Origin: Candidatus Aegiribacteria sp. MLS_C
GTDB lineage: Bacteria; Fermentibacterota; Fermentibacteria; Fermentibacterales; JCC-6
Direction: 5' to 3'
Length of the DNA: 64,000 nucleotides
Assembly (NCBI GenBank): GCA_002030045.1
Contig: LQBI01000002.1
Span: 62,001 to 126,000, forward strand
Shown here: positions 33,601 to 42,414 of the stretch, one piece after another
Numbering within the stretch: position 1 is the stretch's first letter
Layout of the letters: each line of letters opens with the position of its first letter
Notes under the pieces: model-generated
The model's database searches: none
What the model saw: the letters and a program-made list of their open reading frames with translations, nothing else
What the model was told of the DNA's origin: nothing
Translations under genes and position numbers: made by a program

Positions 33601-33705
33601 CGCTGCCGACCCGTTCCACAGGCAGCCCTTCTTGGAGTCAGAGACAGGATCTGGTCCCGGTCCGGGCGGTTGAGGCCCGCGGCCGGCAGACACGGGAATG
33701 ATGCC

Positions 33706-35499
33706 ATGCACATACATTTTGACGACACTATCGACGAAGATGCGGTGAAGAGCGTCTCCACCATGGAGGTACTGAGGAAGATGTCCCCCTTCCTCAGGTC
33801 CCACCGGGGAGCCTTCGCCTCCAGCGCCCTGCTGCTCTTTCTCTCCGTGGGGGGAGAGCTGGCGGGTCCTGTGATACTCCGCCAGGTGATAGACACGGCG
33901 ATACCGGAGAGGTCCGTCCCCGCCATAGTCCTCTACTCGATCCTCTTCGCCGCCACCTTCACCTTCGCCATGGTAATGTCGTACCTGCAGGTCATGATCA
34001 CCACCAGGGTGGGGCTCTCGGTGGTCCGGGACCTCAAGGACAGGGTCTTCAGGCACATGCTCACCCTGTCGCTCTCGTACTTCGACAGGAATCCCACCGG
34101 CAAGCTGATGGCACGGGTGGAGAGCGATTCGGAGAGGGTCAGGATGCTGTTCAGCGATGTTTCCATGGCCCTGCTCAGGAACGTGGCCATGGTCTGCGGT
34201 ACACTGGGCATAATGTTCGTGGCCGACGCCACCATAACCCTCTGGGTTCTTGCGCTGCTGCTGCCGGTAGCCCTTCTCACGGTACCGGTGCTGAGGAAGA
34301 TGCGGAAGCTCTACAGGAGGGTTAGGTCCTCGTACGCCCGCATATCCGGATTCATCGCCGAGTACGTGAGATCGGTTCCGGTGCTGCAGGTCTTCGGAGC
34401 CACCGGCATGGCCAGGGGAAGGATACACGAGGAGGGCGAGCGGTTCCTGAGCAGGGAGGTCCACGCCTACTTCTGGGAGTACGGTTTCTGGAGCTTCCTG
34501 GGCAGCTGCGAGATCCTGGCCGTCATGGTGATACTCCTCTCGGGAAGGGCCGGGGTGATAGCCGGCGCCGTGACCATCGGCACGGTGGTGATGTTCGTGG
34601 AGTACACCAGGCGGCTCTTCGGACCGGTTGTGATGTTCTCCGAGACCCTGAACATGGTCCAGAGGGCGGCCGCGTCCGCGGAGCGGCTCTTCGACATCCT
34701 CTCCACCACCACGCTCACTCCCGACGGCCACCTGGGCGAGGAGGACTTCCCGAAGGACTGGAGCGGAATAAGGTTCGAGGGCGTCTGGTTCCGGTACCCA
34801 GACGGACCCTGGGTGCTGAAGGACGTCAGCTTCACGCTGGGAAGGGGCGAGATGGTGGCCCTTGTCGGTCCCAGCGGAGGCGGGAAGAGCACCATCGTGA
34901 GCCTCCTGCTCAGGTTCTACGAGCCCACTCAGGGACGGATAACCATCGACGGCACCGACATACGGGACTTCCGCCTGAAGGTCTGGCGGGGCAGGCTTGG
35001 ACTCGTCCTGCAGAGCGTGAACCTTTTCTCCGGCACTCTTTCGGAGAATCTCACGGTGTTCCGGAGGGGCATACCCGAGGAATCACAGAGGGAGGCCCTC
35101 AGGGCCATCGAGGCCGAGGACATCCTCCGCCTGATACCCGGGGGTCTTCAAGGCAGCGTCAGCGAGGGAGGCCTCAATCTCTCAATGGGACAGAGGCAGC
35201 TTATCAACTACGCCAGGGCGGTCCTGAAGGACCCTGACATACTGGTCCTGGACGAGGCGACCTCGTCGGTGGACCCCGGCACCGAGAAGAGGATACAGAG
35301 GTCAACGGACCTCATCGTGAGGCACAGGACGGCCCTGGTAGTGGCCCACAGGCTGACCACGGTCACCCACGCCACAAGGATACTGGTGATGCAGCACGGG
35401 GTGATAGCCGAGAGGGGTTCCCACGGAGAGCTTCTGGAGAGGGACGGGATATACGCCGGCCTCTGCCGTCTTCAGCTGACGGGAGGCGAGCATGCCTGA
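33706..35499 (+). CDS. ABC exporter half-transporter, subunit with consensus ATPase site
   Basis: The 597-aa type IV ABC exporter has six membrane helices (about residues 35-330) and a nucleotide-binding domain with Walker A GPSGGGKST, signature LSMGQRQL, Walker B LVLDEATSSVD with the catalytic Glu, and switch His in VVAHRLTT. It exports drugs, lipids or peptides as a heterodimer with the next gene. I chose ATG 33706. In-frame starts from 33670 add only a low-complexity stretch. It overlaps the partner gene by eight bases. The substrate is unknown. Confidence 0.92.
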   Translation: MHIHFDDTIDEDAVKSVSTMEVLRKMSPFLRSHRGAFASSALLLFLSVGGELAGPVILRQVIDTAIPERSVPAIVLYSILFAATFTFAMVMSYLQVMITTRVGLSVVRDLKDRVFRHMLTLSLSYFDRNPTGKLMARVESDSERVRMLFSDVSMALLRNVAMVCGTLGIMFVADATITLWVLALLLPVALLTVPVLRKMRKLYRRVRSSYARISGFIAEYVRSVPVLQVFGATGMARGRIHEEGERFLSREVHAYFWEYGFWSFLGSCEILAVMVILLSGRAGVIAGAVTIGTVVMFVEYTRRLFGPVVMFSETLNMVQRAAASAERLFDILSTTTLTPDGHLGEEDFPKDWSGIRFEGVWFRYPDGPWVLKDVSFTLGRGEMVALVGPSGGGKSTIVSLLLRFYEPTQGRITIDGTDIRDFRLKVWRGRLGLVLQSVNLFSGTLSENLTVFRRGIPEESQREALRAIEAEDILRLIPGGLQGSVSEGGLNLSMGQRQLINYARAVLKDPDILVLDEATSSVDPGTEKRIQRSTDLIVRHRTALVVAHRLTTVTHATRILVMQHGVIAERGSHGELLERDGIYAGLCRLQLTGGEHA

Positions 35500-37225
35500 G
35501 TACAGGGGCTACCTGAGATGGATAATGGATTTCTGGAGGCCCCACAGGAAGCATCTGGCGGTACTGGTGCTCTTCACACTGGTCTCCAGCGCCGTGGCAC
35601 TGGGTTTCCCGCTTGTGTTCCGATACCTCCTGGACAACGCTGGGACCGTCCTGGGGGATTCCGGGCGGACCGGTGAGTTCTCCGCCATAATGATGGTGCT
35701 GGGAGCCCTTGCCATGGCCAGGTTCGTGGCCGGCCTGTACCCCGGCGCCAGGGCCTGGCTGAACAGCAAGATAGGCAGGGATATACGCGACAGGGTCTTC
35801 GCCAGCCTTATGAGGAAGGACTACAGGTTCTGGAACACCTTCAGGCCCGGAGACCTGACCACCCGCCTGTCCGACGACATCGTCGACTACCCCAGGATCG
35901 CCTGGTTCAGCTGCTCGGCCGTCTTCAGAGCACTGGAGTCGTCCTCCAGGCTGGTCTTCTGCCTGGCGGTGATGTTCCTCATGAGCTGGGAGCTGACGCT
36001 GATAGCCCTGGTGCCGCTGCCTGTCATGTTCCTGATCTTCACTCGAGTTGAGGCCAGGCTTGGCGGCAGGGTCGAGGAGAGCCGGAGGGCGACCAGCCAC
36101 ACAGGAGACCTCCTGGACAGCACATTCGCGGGGATCCCCATCATCAAGGCCTATACCGCCGAGGAAGGCCAGGCGGAAAGGCTCAGGGGTCTGCTGGACA
36201 GCAGGCTGAGCATCGACCTTGCCATAACCCGCCTGGTGATGATGGTACACAGCATCTACAGCGTACTGGGCCAGGTCGGCAAGGTGACCGTCATGTTCGT
36301 GGGCGGCCTCTTCGTCATCTGGAACAGGATAGGCATCGGAGAGTTCTACGCCTTCTACGTCTACCTGGACATGCTCCTGGCACCTATGATGGACATTCCG
36401 AACCTGTTCGTGACCTCCAGGCAGGCATTCACCTCCATCGACAGGGAGAAGGAGATCCTCAACTTCCCCGACGCCCCCGAGAGGAGCGGAACCCTTGGAA
36501 GCGGACCGGTGAAGACCCTGCGAATGGAGGGGGCCGGGTTCAGCTACCCGGGCTCGGAAGCCGGAATAGGCGGTCTGGACCTTGAACTGACCGGCCCGGG
36601 CATCTACGCTCTGGTCGGCGAGGTGGGGAGCGGCAAGTCCACCGTCCTGAAGATGCTGACCGGACAGCTGCCCTGCACCGAGGGGCGGATCACGGTGAAC
36701 GGGATCGACCTGGACGAGCTCTCGCCGGAGTACATGGTGGAGCAGACCGGGTACGTGCCCCAGGAATCGGTCCTCTTCAGCCGGTCGGTGGCCGAGAACG
36801 TCAGACTCGGAAGGGAACTGGACGATGGGAAGGTGGAGCGTTCCCTGGGAATAGCCGGCCTGGAGGATGCGGAACTCTCCGCAGGGGCCATGACGGAGCT
36901 TGGCCAGGGCGGGTCCGGGGTCAGCGGCGGCCAGAGACAGAGGGTGGCCATAGCCAGGGCACTGGCAGGGGACCCCTCCCTGCTGCTCTTCGACGACTGC
37001 ACGGCGGCCCTGGACGCGGAGAAGGAGAACGAACTCTGGAAACACCTTGAACAGGAGCGCGGCGACGCCCTGGTCATTGTGATATCCCATCGTGAAGCCA
37101 CCGTGAGGAGGAGCGACAGGGTCATATTCGTCCACGACGGCAGGATGGTGGACTTCGACACCCACGAGAGGCTGCTGGAACGGAACCGGCTATACAGGCT
37201 GGTGCTCTCGGCGGAGATGGAATGA
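35492..37225 (+). CDS. ABC exporter half-transporter, subunit with degenerate Walker B
   Basis: The 577-aa partner subunit has six N-terminal membrane helices and a nucleotide-binding domain with Walker A GEVGSGKST, signature VSGGQRQR, Walker B LLLFDDCTAALD and switch His in VISHREATV. The catalytic Glu after Walker B is Asp here, so one of the two ATP sites is expected to be non-consensus, as in TM287/288 and similar heterodimers. The gene overlaps both neighbours (8 and 4 bases), so the two subunits and the radical SAM protein are co-translated. Confidence 0.92.
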   Translation: MPEYRGYLRWIMDFWRPHRKHLAVLVLFTLVSSAVALGFPLVFRYLLDNAGTVLGDSGRTGEFSAIMMVLGALAMARFVAGLYPGARAWLNSKIGRDIRDRVFASLMRKDYRFWNTFRPGDLTTRLSDDIVDYPRIAWFSCSAVFRALESSSRLVFCLAVMFLMSWELTLIALVPLPVMFLIFTRVEARLGGRVEESRRATSHTGDLLDSTFAGIPIIKAYTAEEGQAERLRGLLDSRLSIDLAITRLVMMVHSIYSVLGQVGKVTVMFVGGLFVIWNRIGIGEFYAFYVYLDMLLAPMMDIPNLFVTSRQAFTSIDREKEILNFPDAPERSGTLGSGPVKTLRMEGAGFSYPGSEAGIGGLDLELTGPGIYALVGEVGSGKSTVLKMLTGQLPCTEGRITVNGIDLDELSPEYMVEQTGYVPQESVLFSRSVAENVRLGRELDDGKVERSLGIAGLEDAELSAGAMTELGQGGSGVSGGQRQRVAIARALAGDPSLLLFDDCTAALDAEKENELWKHLEQERGDALVIVISHREATVRRSDRVIFVHDGRMVDFDTHERLLERNRLYRLVLSAEME

Positions 37226-38196
37226 GAAACGTTCCCGGCTACCTCGACCTGATGGAGCGGGGCCTGCTGGAACACCGTGTTGAGGAACTCACGTCCATGC
37301 TGAGGAACTGCCGCCTCTGCCGCAGGGAATGCGGAGTGGACAGGACCCGCGGAGAAAGGGGCTGGTGCGGCGCCGGCGGGGTGATGGAGGTCTCCTCCAC
37401 CTGCGTCCACAGGGGAGAGGAGCCCGTTCTCATGGGGGACGCGGGAGTGGGGAACGTATTCCTTGCCAGGTGTACGATGCACTGCGTCTACTGCCAGAAC
37501 CACTCCATCAGCCAGCCGGGCCCCGGAAGACGGCCCGAATGGGGAATGACCCCGCAGGAACTCGCCATGCGCCTTCTGGAGTTCCAGAAGTCCGGATGTC
37601 CCACGGCGGGTTTCGTCACGCCGACCCACTACGCTCCCATCGTCTTCCAGGCGGTGGCACTGGCTGCGTCCCGGGGGTTCAGGCTCCCGGTCATCTACAA
37701 CACGGGAACCTACGATTCCATGGATCTCCTCGGCCTCCTGGACGGACTGGTGGACATCTACCTGCCGGACATGAAGTACAGCGATCCGGTGCCAGGAGAG
37801 GAGTATTCGGAAGCTCCCGGTTATCCGGCCTTTTCCAGGGAAGCCGTGCTGGAGATGCACCGTCAGGTTGGGGACCTTGCCGTAGACGAACACGGGACGG
37901 CATTCCGCGGCCTTCTAATAAGGCTCCTGGTCCTTCCCGGAGGGGTATCGGGCACGGAAGACACCCTCCGGTTCATAGCCCGGGAGCTTGGTACCGGAAC
38001 CTTCGTGAGCCTGATGTCCCAGTACTATCCCACCCACATGGCCGGCAGCCATCCTCCCCTGGACAGGCGGCTGCGGCCGGGCGAGTACCGAAGGGCGGAG
38101 GACCTCCTGGTGGAACTTGGTTTCGAGAACGGCTGGGTACAGGACCCGGTGGACTCACCGGACACCTGCCTGCCCGGGATCGATTTCAGCCTGTAG
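37222..38196 (+). CDS. PflX-like radical SAM protein
   Basis: The 324-aa protein has the N-terminal CRLCRRECGVDR motif typical of the PflX (COG1313) branch of pyruvate-formate-lyase-activase-like proteins, and the radical SAM motif CTMHCVYC at residues 84-91. The family probably activates or modifies an unknown partner by SAM cleavage. No glycyl-radical enzyme is encoded nearby. It overlaps the ABC subunit by four bases. Its 3' end overlaps the convergent thiE by 11 bases. Confidence 0.9.
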   Translation: MRNVPGYLDLMERGLLEHRVEELTSMLRNCRLCRRECGVDRTRGERGWCGAGGVMEVSSTCVHRGEEPVLMGDAGVGNVFLARCTMHCVYCQNHSISQPGPGRRPEWGMTPQELAMRLLEFQKSGCPTAGFVTPTHYAPIVFQAVALAASRGFRLPVIYNTGTYDSMDLLGLLDGLVDIYLPDMKYSDPVPGEEYSEAPGYPAFSREAVLEMHRQVGDLAVDEHGTAFRGLLIRLLVLPGGVSGTEDTLRFIARELGTGTFVSLMSQYYPTHMAGSHPPLDRRLRPGEYRRAEDLLVELGFENGWVQDPVDSPDTCLPGIDFSL

Positions 38197-38830
38197 TTCC
38201 GGGTTCCTCCAGGGCCGCAATAAGCTCTGCCACGGCACGGGGTACATCATCGGATGCCATTATGGCGGAGACCACGGCTATGCCGTCGGCACCCGCAGCC
38301 ATGACTTCCCCGGCGTTGGAGGCTTTCAGCCCCCCTATGGCCACCAGCGGCAGGTCCGTGGACTCCCTCAGGGCTCTCAGGCCATCGATGCCCAGGGGAT
38401 GCCCGAGGCCGGTCTTGGTGTCCGTGGAGAAGACCAGGTTTGCCGCAAGGTAGTCGGCGCCGTCCTCCCGGGCACGGACGGCCTCCTCCACGGTCCTTAC
38501 CGAGACCCCCAGCACCGGGCCGGGTCCCAGCAGTTCGCGAGCCCTGCCGGCCGGCATGTCGTCCTGTCCCAGGTGGACGCCGTCGGCCCCGGAGGCCATT
38601 GCCACGTCAAGCCTGTCGTTGACGATGAAAAGGGCTCCAGATCTTCGGCAGATCTCCAACAGGGCCTCTGCGGACCTGAGCAGGTCCCTTGTAGACGCCG
38701 TCTTGTCCCTCAGCTGGACCGTCCCCACGCCGGCCGCAAGGGCGACCCTGCAGGTCTCCGGGACACCCCGGGGACCGCAGAGCACCGGGTCGGTCACGAG
38801 GTAGAGATGCAGCCTTCGGGGATCAACCAT
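38186..38830 (-). CDS. thiE: Thiamine-phosphate synthase
   Basis: The 214-aa TIM-barrel enzyme joins HMP pyrophosphate to thiazole phosphate to give thiamine phosphate. It shows the pattern LRDKTAS (diphosphate-binding region), FIVNDRLDVAMASGADGVHLGQDD and AIGGLKASNAGEVMAAGADGIAVVSAI, all conserved in ThiE. Start ATG 38830 overlaps the end of thiM by eight bases. It is controlled through the TPP riboswitch upstream of thiM. Confidence 0.96.
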   Translation of the reverse strand: MVDPRRLHLYLVTDPVLCGPRGVPETCRVALAAGVGTVQLRDKTASTRDLLRSAEALLEICRRSGALFIVNDRLDVAMASGADGVHLGQDDMPAGRARELLGPGPVLGVSVRTVEEAVRAREDGADYLAANLVFSTDTKTGLGHPLGIDGLRALRESTDLPLVAIGGLKASNAGEVMAAGADGIAVVSAIMASDDVPRAVAELIAALEEPGTTG

Positions 38831-39629
38831 CGATGGCGGCCCTGAGAAGGCGGGTCACCTGGGAGGGTTCCAATCCCGCCAGGCTGTCCAGGAAGTGGGG
38901 GACGAAGGTGCCGGGGCCGGAAGCCAGTCCGGCGGCGATCTCACCGGCGATGCCCATGACCGAGATGCCCGTGAAGGCCGCCTCGAACATGTCGTCCATG
39001 GAGGCCGCGAAGCAGGCCACGGCGGTGGAGGCCGCGCATCCGGTACCCGTCACCCTACCCATGATCGGGTGGCCGTTCTCTATAACGGCGGTGCTCCTGC
39101 CGTCGGTTACTATGTCCGTGGCCCCGGTGGCCGCCACCACCCATCCGCGGTCCCGGGCGAAGGCGGATATCACTTCCTCCCTGTCACCCGCGGATTCCAG
39201 GGAGTCTACTCCCCTCACCTTCCCTCCGCTTCCGGAGAGAGCGAGCACCTCCCCGGCGTTGCCCCGCACTACGGCTATCTCAAGTTCGTCGGCGAGCATC
39301 CTGGCCGAATCGGTCCTGAGGGACGTGGCGCCTGCACCCACCGGGTCCAGGATCACCGGTATACCGTTCTCGTTCGCCGACCTGCCCGCGGCCAGCATGC
39401 TCCTGACCTGTTCCGGATCGAGGGTGCCGATGTTGAGGACAAGAGCGCCGGCGTACCTCACCATCTCGGGGGATTCTTCGATGCAGGGCGCCATCACCGG
39501 TGCGGCTCCCAGGCAGAGCGTGACGTTGGCGGTGAAGTTCATCACCACGCTGTTGGTTATGTGGTGGACCATGGGTTTCCTGGAACGGACCGCTTCCAGT
39601 CCTCTGCAGATGATGTCTGCGGGTTTCAT
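38823..39629 (-). CDS. thiM: Hydroxyethylthiazole kinase
   Basis: The 268-aa ribokinase-fold enzyme phosphorylates the thiazole alcohol for salvage into thiamine. Typical segments are HHITNSVVMNFTAN near the N-terminus, LDPVGAGATSLR and the active-site GTGCAAS. ATG 39629 has GGAGG (39640-39636) placed directly after the riboswitch. No thiC, thiD, thiG or thiS is present in the window, so this pair points to thiazole salvage, with the pyrimidine half made or imported elsewhere. Confidence 0.96.
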   Translation of the reverse strand: MKPADIICRGLEAVRSRKPMVHHITNSVVMNFTANVTLCLGAAPVMAPCIEESPEMVRYAGALVLNIGTLDPEQVRSMLAAGRSANENGIPVILDPVGAGATSLRTDSARMLADELEIAVVRGNAGEVLALSGSGGKVRGVDSLESAGDREEVISAFARDRGWVVAATGATDIVTDGRSTAVIENGHPIMGRVTGTGCAASTAVACFAASMDDMFEAAFTGISVMGIAGEIAAGLASGPGTFVPHFLDSLAGLEPSQVTRLLRAAIDG

Positions 39630-39640
39630 GCGCGACCTCC

Positions 39641-39723
39641 GGATTTTCTTACGCCGACATTACTCGGATCAAGTTCGAGGGGTGCAATTCTCAGGCCCGG
39701 ACACTCCGGACCACCCCCAATCC
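39641..39723 (-). ncRNA. TPP riboswitch (THI element)
   Basis: The minus strand shows the full aptamer: P1 arms GGATT and AATCC (39723-39719 and 39645-39641), P2 arms GGGGGTG and CACCCC, the CTGAGA loop that recognises the pyrimidine, and GAACTTGATCCGAGTAATG with GTCGGCGTAAG of the diphosphate-binding arm. The 3' arm of P1 abuts the GGAGG of thiM, so TPP binding could directly hide the ribosome-binding site. No T-run follows, which favours translational control. Confidence 0.93.
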
Positions 39724-39731
39724 TCATGGCA

Positions 39732-39760
39732 AAGGTACGAACGGCTGGGAGCCAAGTCAA
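39732..39760 (-). promoter_or_regulatory. Promoter of the riboswitch-thiM-thiE transcript
   Basis: On the minus strand TTGACT (39760-39755) and TACCTT (39737-39732) are separated by 17 bases. Transcription would start near 39725, right at the 5' edge of the aptamer. Confidence 0.6.
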
Positions 39761-39838
39761 ACTCCAGTCTTGTCCAGGGCCTCCAGTGGAGTTATTTCAG
39801 TCGGACCGGAACACACGACAACCAGAAAGGCAGTCAGG

Positions 39839-42316
39839 ATGATCCTTCAGCTGACAGCGGCGGTCTGTATGATACTCGGCCTTCAACCCGGCGACCCCTG
39901 GCCCGGAGACCTGGACGCGGCCTTCCAGGAAGCCCTTGATTCCATTTGCATCTACAGGGAGCAGCTGGATTTCGACAGGCACTGGGCAACCTCGGTCCAC
40001 ATGGCGGACTCCAGCGTGCTCATGGGGATACAGAGAATAGAATCGCTGCCCCTGATACTGGAGGAGTCGCTTGGCGTGCTGACCGACTACCGATCTCTCG
40101 AGTCCCGGCAGGAGGGGCTCCAGGCGCTGCACGTGGCGGTGACACTCCTGGAGGAGGCCGATTCGGAGCTGCGGGAGATGCTGGAGGGAATGCCGCCGGG
40201 AAGGGTCGATTCCCTGGTCTCCGCGGTGCCGACGCTGTGGATGAGCGAGGAGGACCCGCTGGACTGGGGGGGAACGCTTGCGGGATGGGGCATCGCGGCG
40301 GTTGAGGGGGAGGAGATGGACCTGGACACCCTGGCCCTGCTCCTGGAGAGCTGTCCGCCGCCGGTCACCGTTAGCCCGGAGGAGCTGCTGTCCTGCGCCC
40401 TGGCCCTGCGGGAGGCCGACTGGCCCGATGAACTCTCCGTCACCCTGCCAGGGGTGACGGGGACGACCGCAACCTTCTGCTTCGACGGCCCCGTCAGGTA
40501 CGTGGTGGGCGGACGGGGAAGGAACACCTACAATGAGGACTGCCCTTTCGAACTGATAATCGACCTTGGAGGCGACGATCTCTACGGTGACGGGGTCGGA
40601 GGCGCCTTCGGTCCGGCAGGAAGGAGGGTCTCGGTGGTCATGGACCTGGACGGGGACGACCGCTACAGCAGCACCGCCCCGGTGAGCCAGGGCTGCGGCA
40701 TCATGGGAACAGGGGGAGTCATAGACCTTGCGGGGGACGACACCTGGTCCGCCGGCGACTTCTCCCAGGGAGCCGGCATCATGGGTCAGGGGTTCCTCAT
40801 CGACCTTGAGGGGGACGATGTCCATACGGCGGGCACCTTCGCCCAGGGTGCCGGATGCATGGGTACCGGCCTCTTCTACGACGGCGGGGGCGACGACCTC
40901 AGGCGGGTGGATCTCTTCGGGCAGGGTTTCGGGGGCCCGGGAGGCCGCGGGACACTGGTGGACATGCAGGGCAGCGACTGCAGCCTGGCGGGTTTCCGCT
41001 ACTCCCACGCACCGCTGCTTCCCGATGACAACCAGGCCATGTCCCAGGGCTTCGGAATGGGTCTGCGCCCGCTGATAGCCGGGGGCATCGGCCTGATGGC
41101 GGACTTCGGGAGCGGCAACGACACCTACAGGGCCGGGGTCTTCGGCCAGGGATGCAGCTACTTCTACAGCCTGGGGATGCTCTACGACCAGGGCGGCCAG
41201 GATTCCTACCAGGCGGCCCAGTACAGCCAGGGATCCGGCATCCATCTGGCGGCGGGATGTCTCTGGGACGGGGACGGGGACGACAGCTACTTCTCCAGGA
41301 ACGGCCCCGCCCAGGGAAGCGCCCACGACCTCTCCACCGGCTTCCTTGTGGACGGGGGAGGCAACGACTGGTACTGCTCCGACGGCGGCCAGTCCCTCTC
41401 CCTGACCAACTCCGCAACCGTTTTCATCGACATATCAGGCAACGACACATACTGCGGAAGGGGAGGCGGCCAGGGTGACGCCAGGTGGAGCAGGGGCTCC
41501 TCCGGCGCCGCCTTATTCATCGACCTGGCGGACTCGGATTTCTACACTGGCTGTGGTGCCGATTCCACCTTCTGGACAGGAGGGGATTACGGCGCGGGAA
41601 TCGACCTCGCAGCGACGACCCCGGGAGGACTCGAACCGCAGGATCCCATCGGCGATCCCGGGTCTCTGGACCTGGACTCCCTCTTCTCGGTGGCATCCGA
41701 GTGGGAGGTCGGGCCCAACCGGGACAGGGTGCTGGCCCACAGGGAGGAGCTGGCGGCCAGGGGAAGGGAGGCGGTGGAGTACCTCCTGGAGGAGCACCTG
41801 GGGACCCTCAGCGGCCTCGAGGTGAGGGCCATGGAGCTTGCGTTCGGGGAGAACACGGAGGATGTCCTGGAACTGCTGCTGGGCGGGCTGGATAGAATAG
41901 ACAGCCTCACGACCAGGGAAGGGGGCAATCTGGTGTATTTCCTGGGCAAGCTGGAGGACTTAAGGGCCGCAGCGCCGCTGGAGGGACTGCTGGAGAGGGA
42001 TTCCCTCTCGGCGGGGCTGACGGTGGGCGTGGTCAGGGCGCTGGGCGAAACAGGCAGCACCGGGTCGGTGCCCGCCGTTGTCGGTCTCGCGTCCCACCCC
42101 TCCGAGAGGGTCAGGCGGGAGTGCGCCGTGTCGCTGGGACTGATATGCGACACCTCCTCCGCGGAGACACTGGACCTCCTGGCCGTCGATCAGTCCCTTG
42201 CCGTGAGGTCCGCGGCGGAGCGGGCCCTTGAAATGCTGGAGGAGGCTGCCGCGGAGGCCGCGGCTGCCGCGGAGGCCGAAGCTGATGCCGGGACCGGCGG
42301 GGGGGAGGGGGAATGA
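39839..42316 (+). CDS. Secreted Gly/Asp-repeat (solenoid-like) protein with C-terminal HEAT-like repeats
   Basis: The 825-aa protein has a short signal peptide, then a helical region to about residue 200. From about 235 to 570 it has about ten repeats of roughly 26 residues of the form (S/G)QGxGxxGxGxLxDxxGDDxYxxGxF, with the (G/S)(D/N)D motif recurring at regular intervals. This points to a beta-solenoid, possibly Ca-binding, but it is not the nonapeptide RTX repeat. From 640 to 790 there are HEAT/PBS-lyase-like helices (VRRECAVSLGLI, VRSAAERALEML), then an Ala/Glu tail. ATG 39839 is preceded by AAAGG. The open frame to 39770 lacks a signal. I do not recognise a named family. Extracellular or periplasmic scaffold is an inference. 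Confidence 0.88.
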   Translation: MILQLTAAVCMILGLQPGDPWPGDLDAAFQEALDSICIYREQLDFDRHWATSVHMADSSVLMGIQRIESLPLILEESLGVLTDYRSLESRQEGLQALHVAVTLLEEADSELREMLEGMPPGRVDSLVSAVPTLWMSEEDPLDWGGTLAGWGIAAVEGEEMDLDTLALLLESCPPPVTVSPEELLSCALALREADWPDELSVTLPGVTGTTATFCFDGPVRYVVGGRGRNTYNEDCPFELIIDLGGDDLYGDGVGGAFGPAGRRVSVVMDLDGDDRYSSTAPVSQGCGIMGTGGVIDLAGDDTWSAGDFSQGAGIMGQGFLIDLEGDDVHTAGTFAQGAGCMGTGLFYDGGGDDLRRVDLFGQGFGGPGGRGTLVDMQGSDCSLAGFRYSHAPLLPDDNQAMSQGFGMGLRPLIAGGIGLMADFGSGNDTYRAGVFGQGCSYFYSLGMLYDQGGQDSYQAAQYSQGSGIHLAAGCLWDGDGDDSYFSRNGPAQGSAHDLSTGFLVDGGGNDWYCSDGGQSLSLTNSATVFIDISGNDTYCGRGGGQGDARWSRGSSGAALFIDLADSDFYTGCGADSTFWTGGDYGAGIDLAATTPGGLEPQDPIGDPGSLDLDSLFSVASEWEVGPNRDRVLAHREELAARGREAVEYLLEEHLGTLSGLEVRAMELAFGENTEDVLELLLGGLDRIDSLTTREGGNLVYFLGKLEDLRAAAPLEGLLERDSLSAGLTVGVVRALGETGSTGSVPAVVGLASHPSERVRRECAVSLGLICDTSSAETLDLLAVDQSLAVRSAAERALEMLEEAAAEAAAAAEAEADAGTGGGEGE
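40550..41550 (+). repeat. Region encoding about ten 26-residue Gly/Asp repeats
   Basis: Each unit, about 78 bases, encodes a QG-rich turn, a GxL(x)D strand and a G(D/N)D-x-(Y/W) turn. Units five and six carry insertions. The DNA copies are diverged, so this is an old protein repeat and not a recent tandem duplication. Confidence 0.8.
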
Positions 42317-42330
42317 GATTTTCGGTTTGA

Positions 42331-42359
42331 TTGACACGGGCCTCCTTCGGCTATATTTT
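42331..42359 (+). promoter_or_regulatory. Promoter of the FN3 lipoprotein gene
   Basis: TTGACA (42331-42336) and TATTTT (42354-42359) are separated by 17 bases (an alternative -10, TATATT, begins two bases earlier). The leader to ATG 42415 is about 50 bases and contains AAGGAAG as ribosome-binding site. Confidence 0.6.
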
Positions 42360-42414
42360 GTGCTTGTGTGAGGGAAGATAGAACTCGAGAGAACTAGAAA
42401 CGAAAGGAAGTTCC

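Noticed and set aside
39839-42316. RTX (GGxGxDxUx nonapeptide) toxin
   Set aside because: The repeat period is about 26 residues, no LxGGxGxD nonamers occur in series, and no type I secretion genes are linked to it; the ABC pair nearby is of the exporter type without an HlyD partner.
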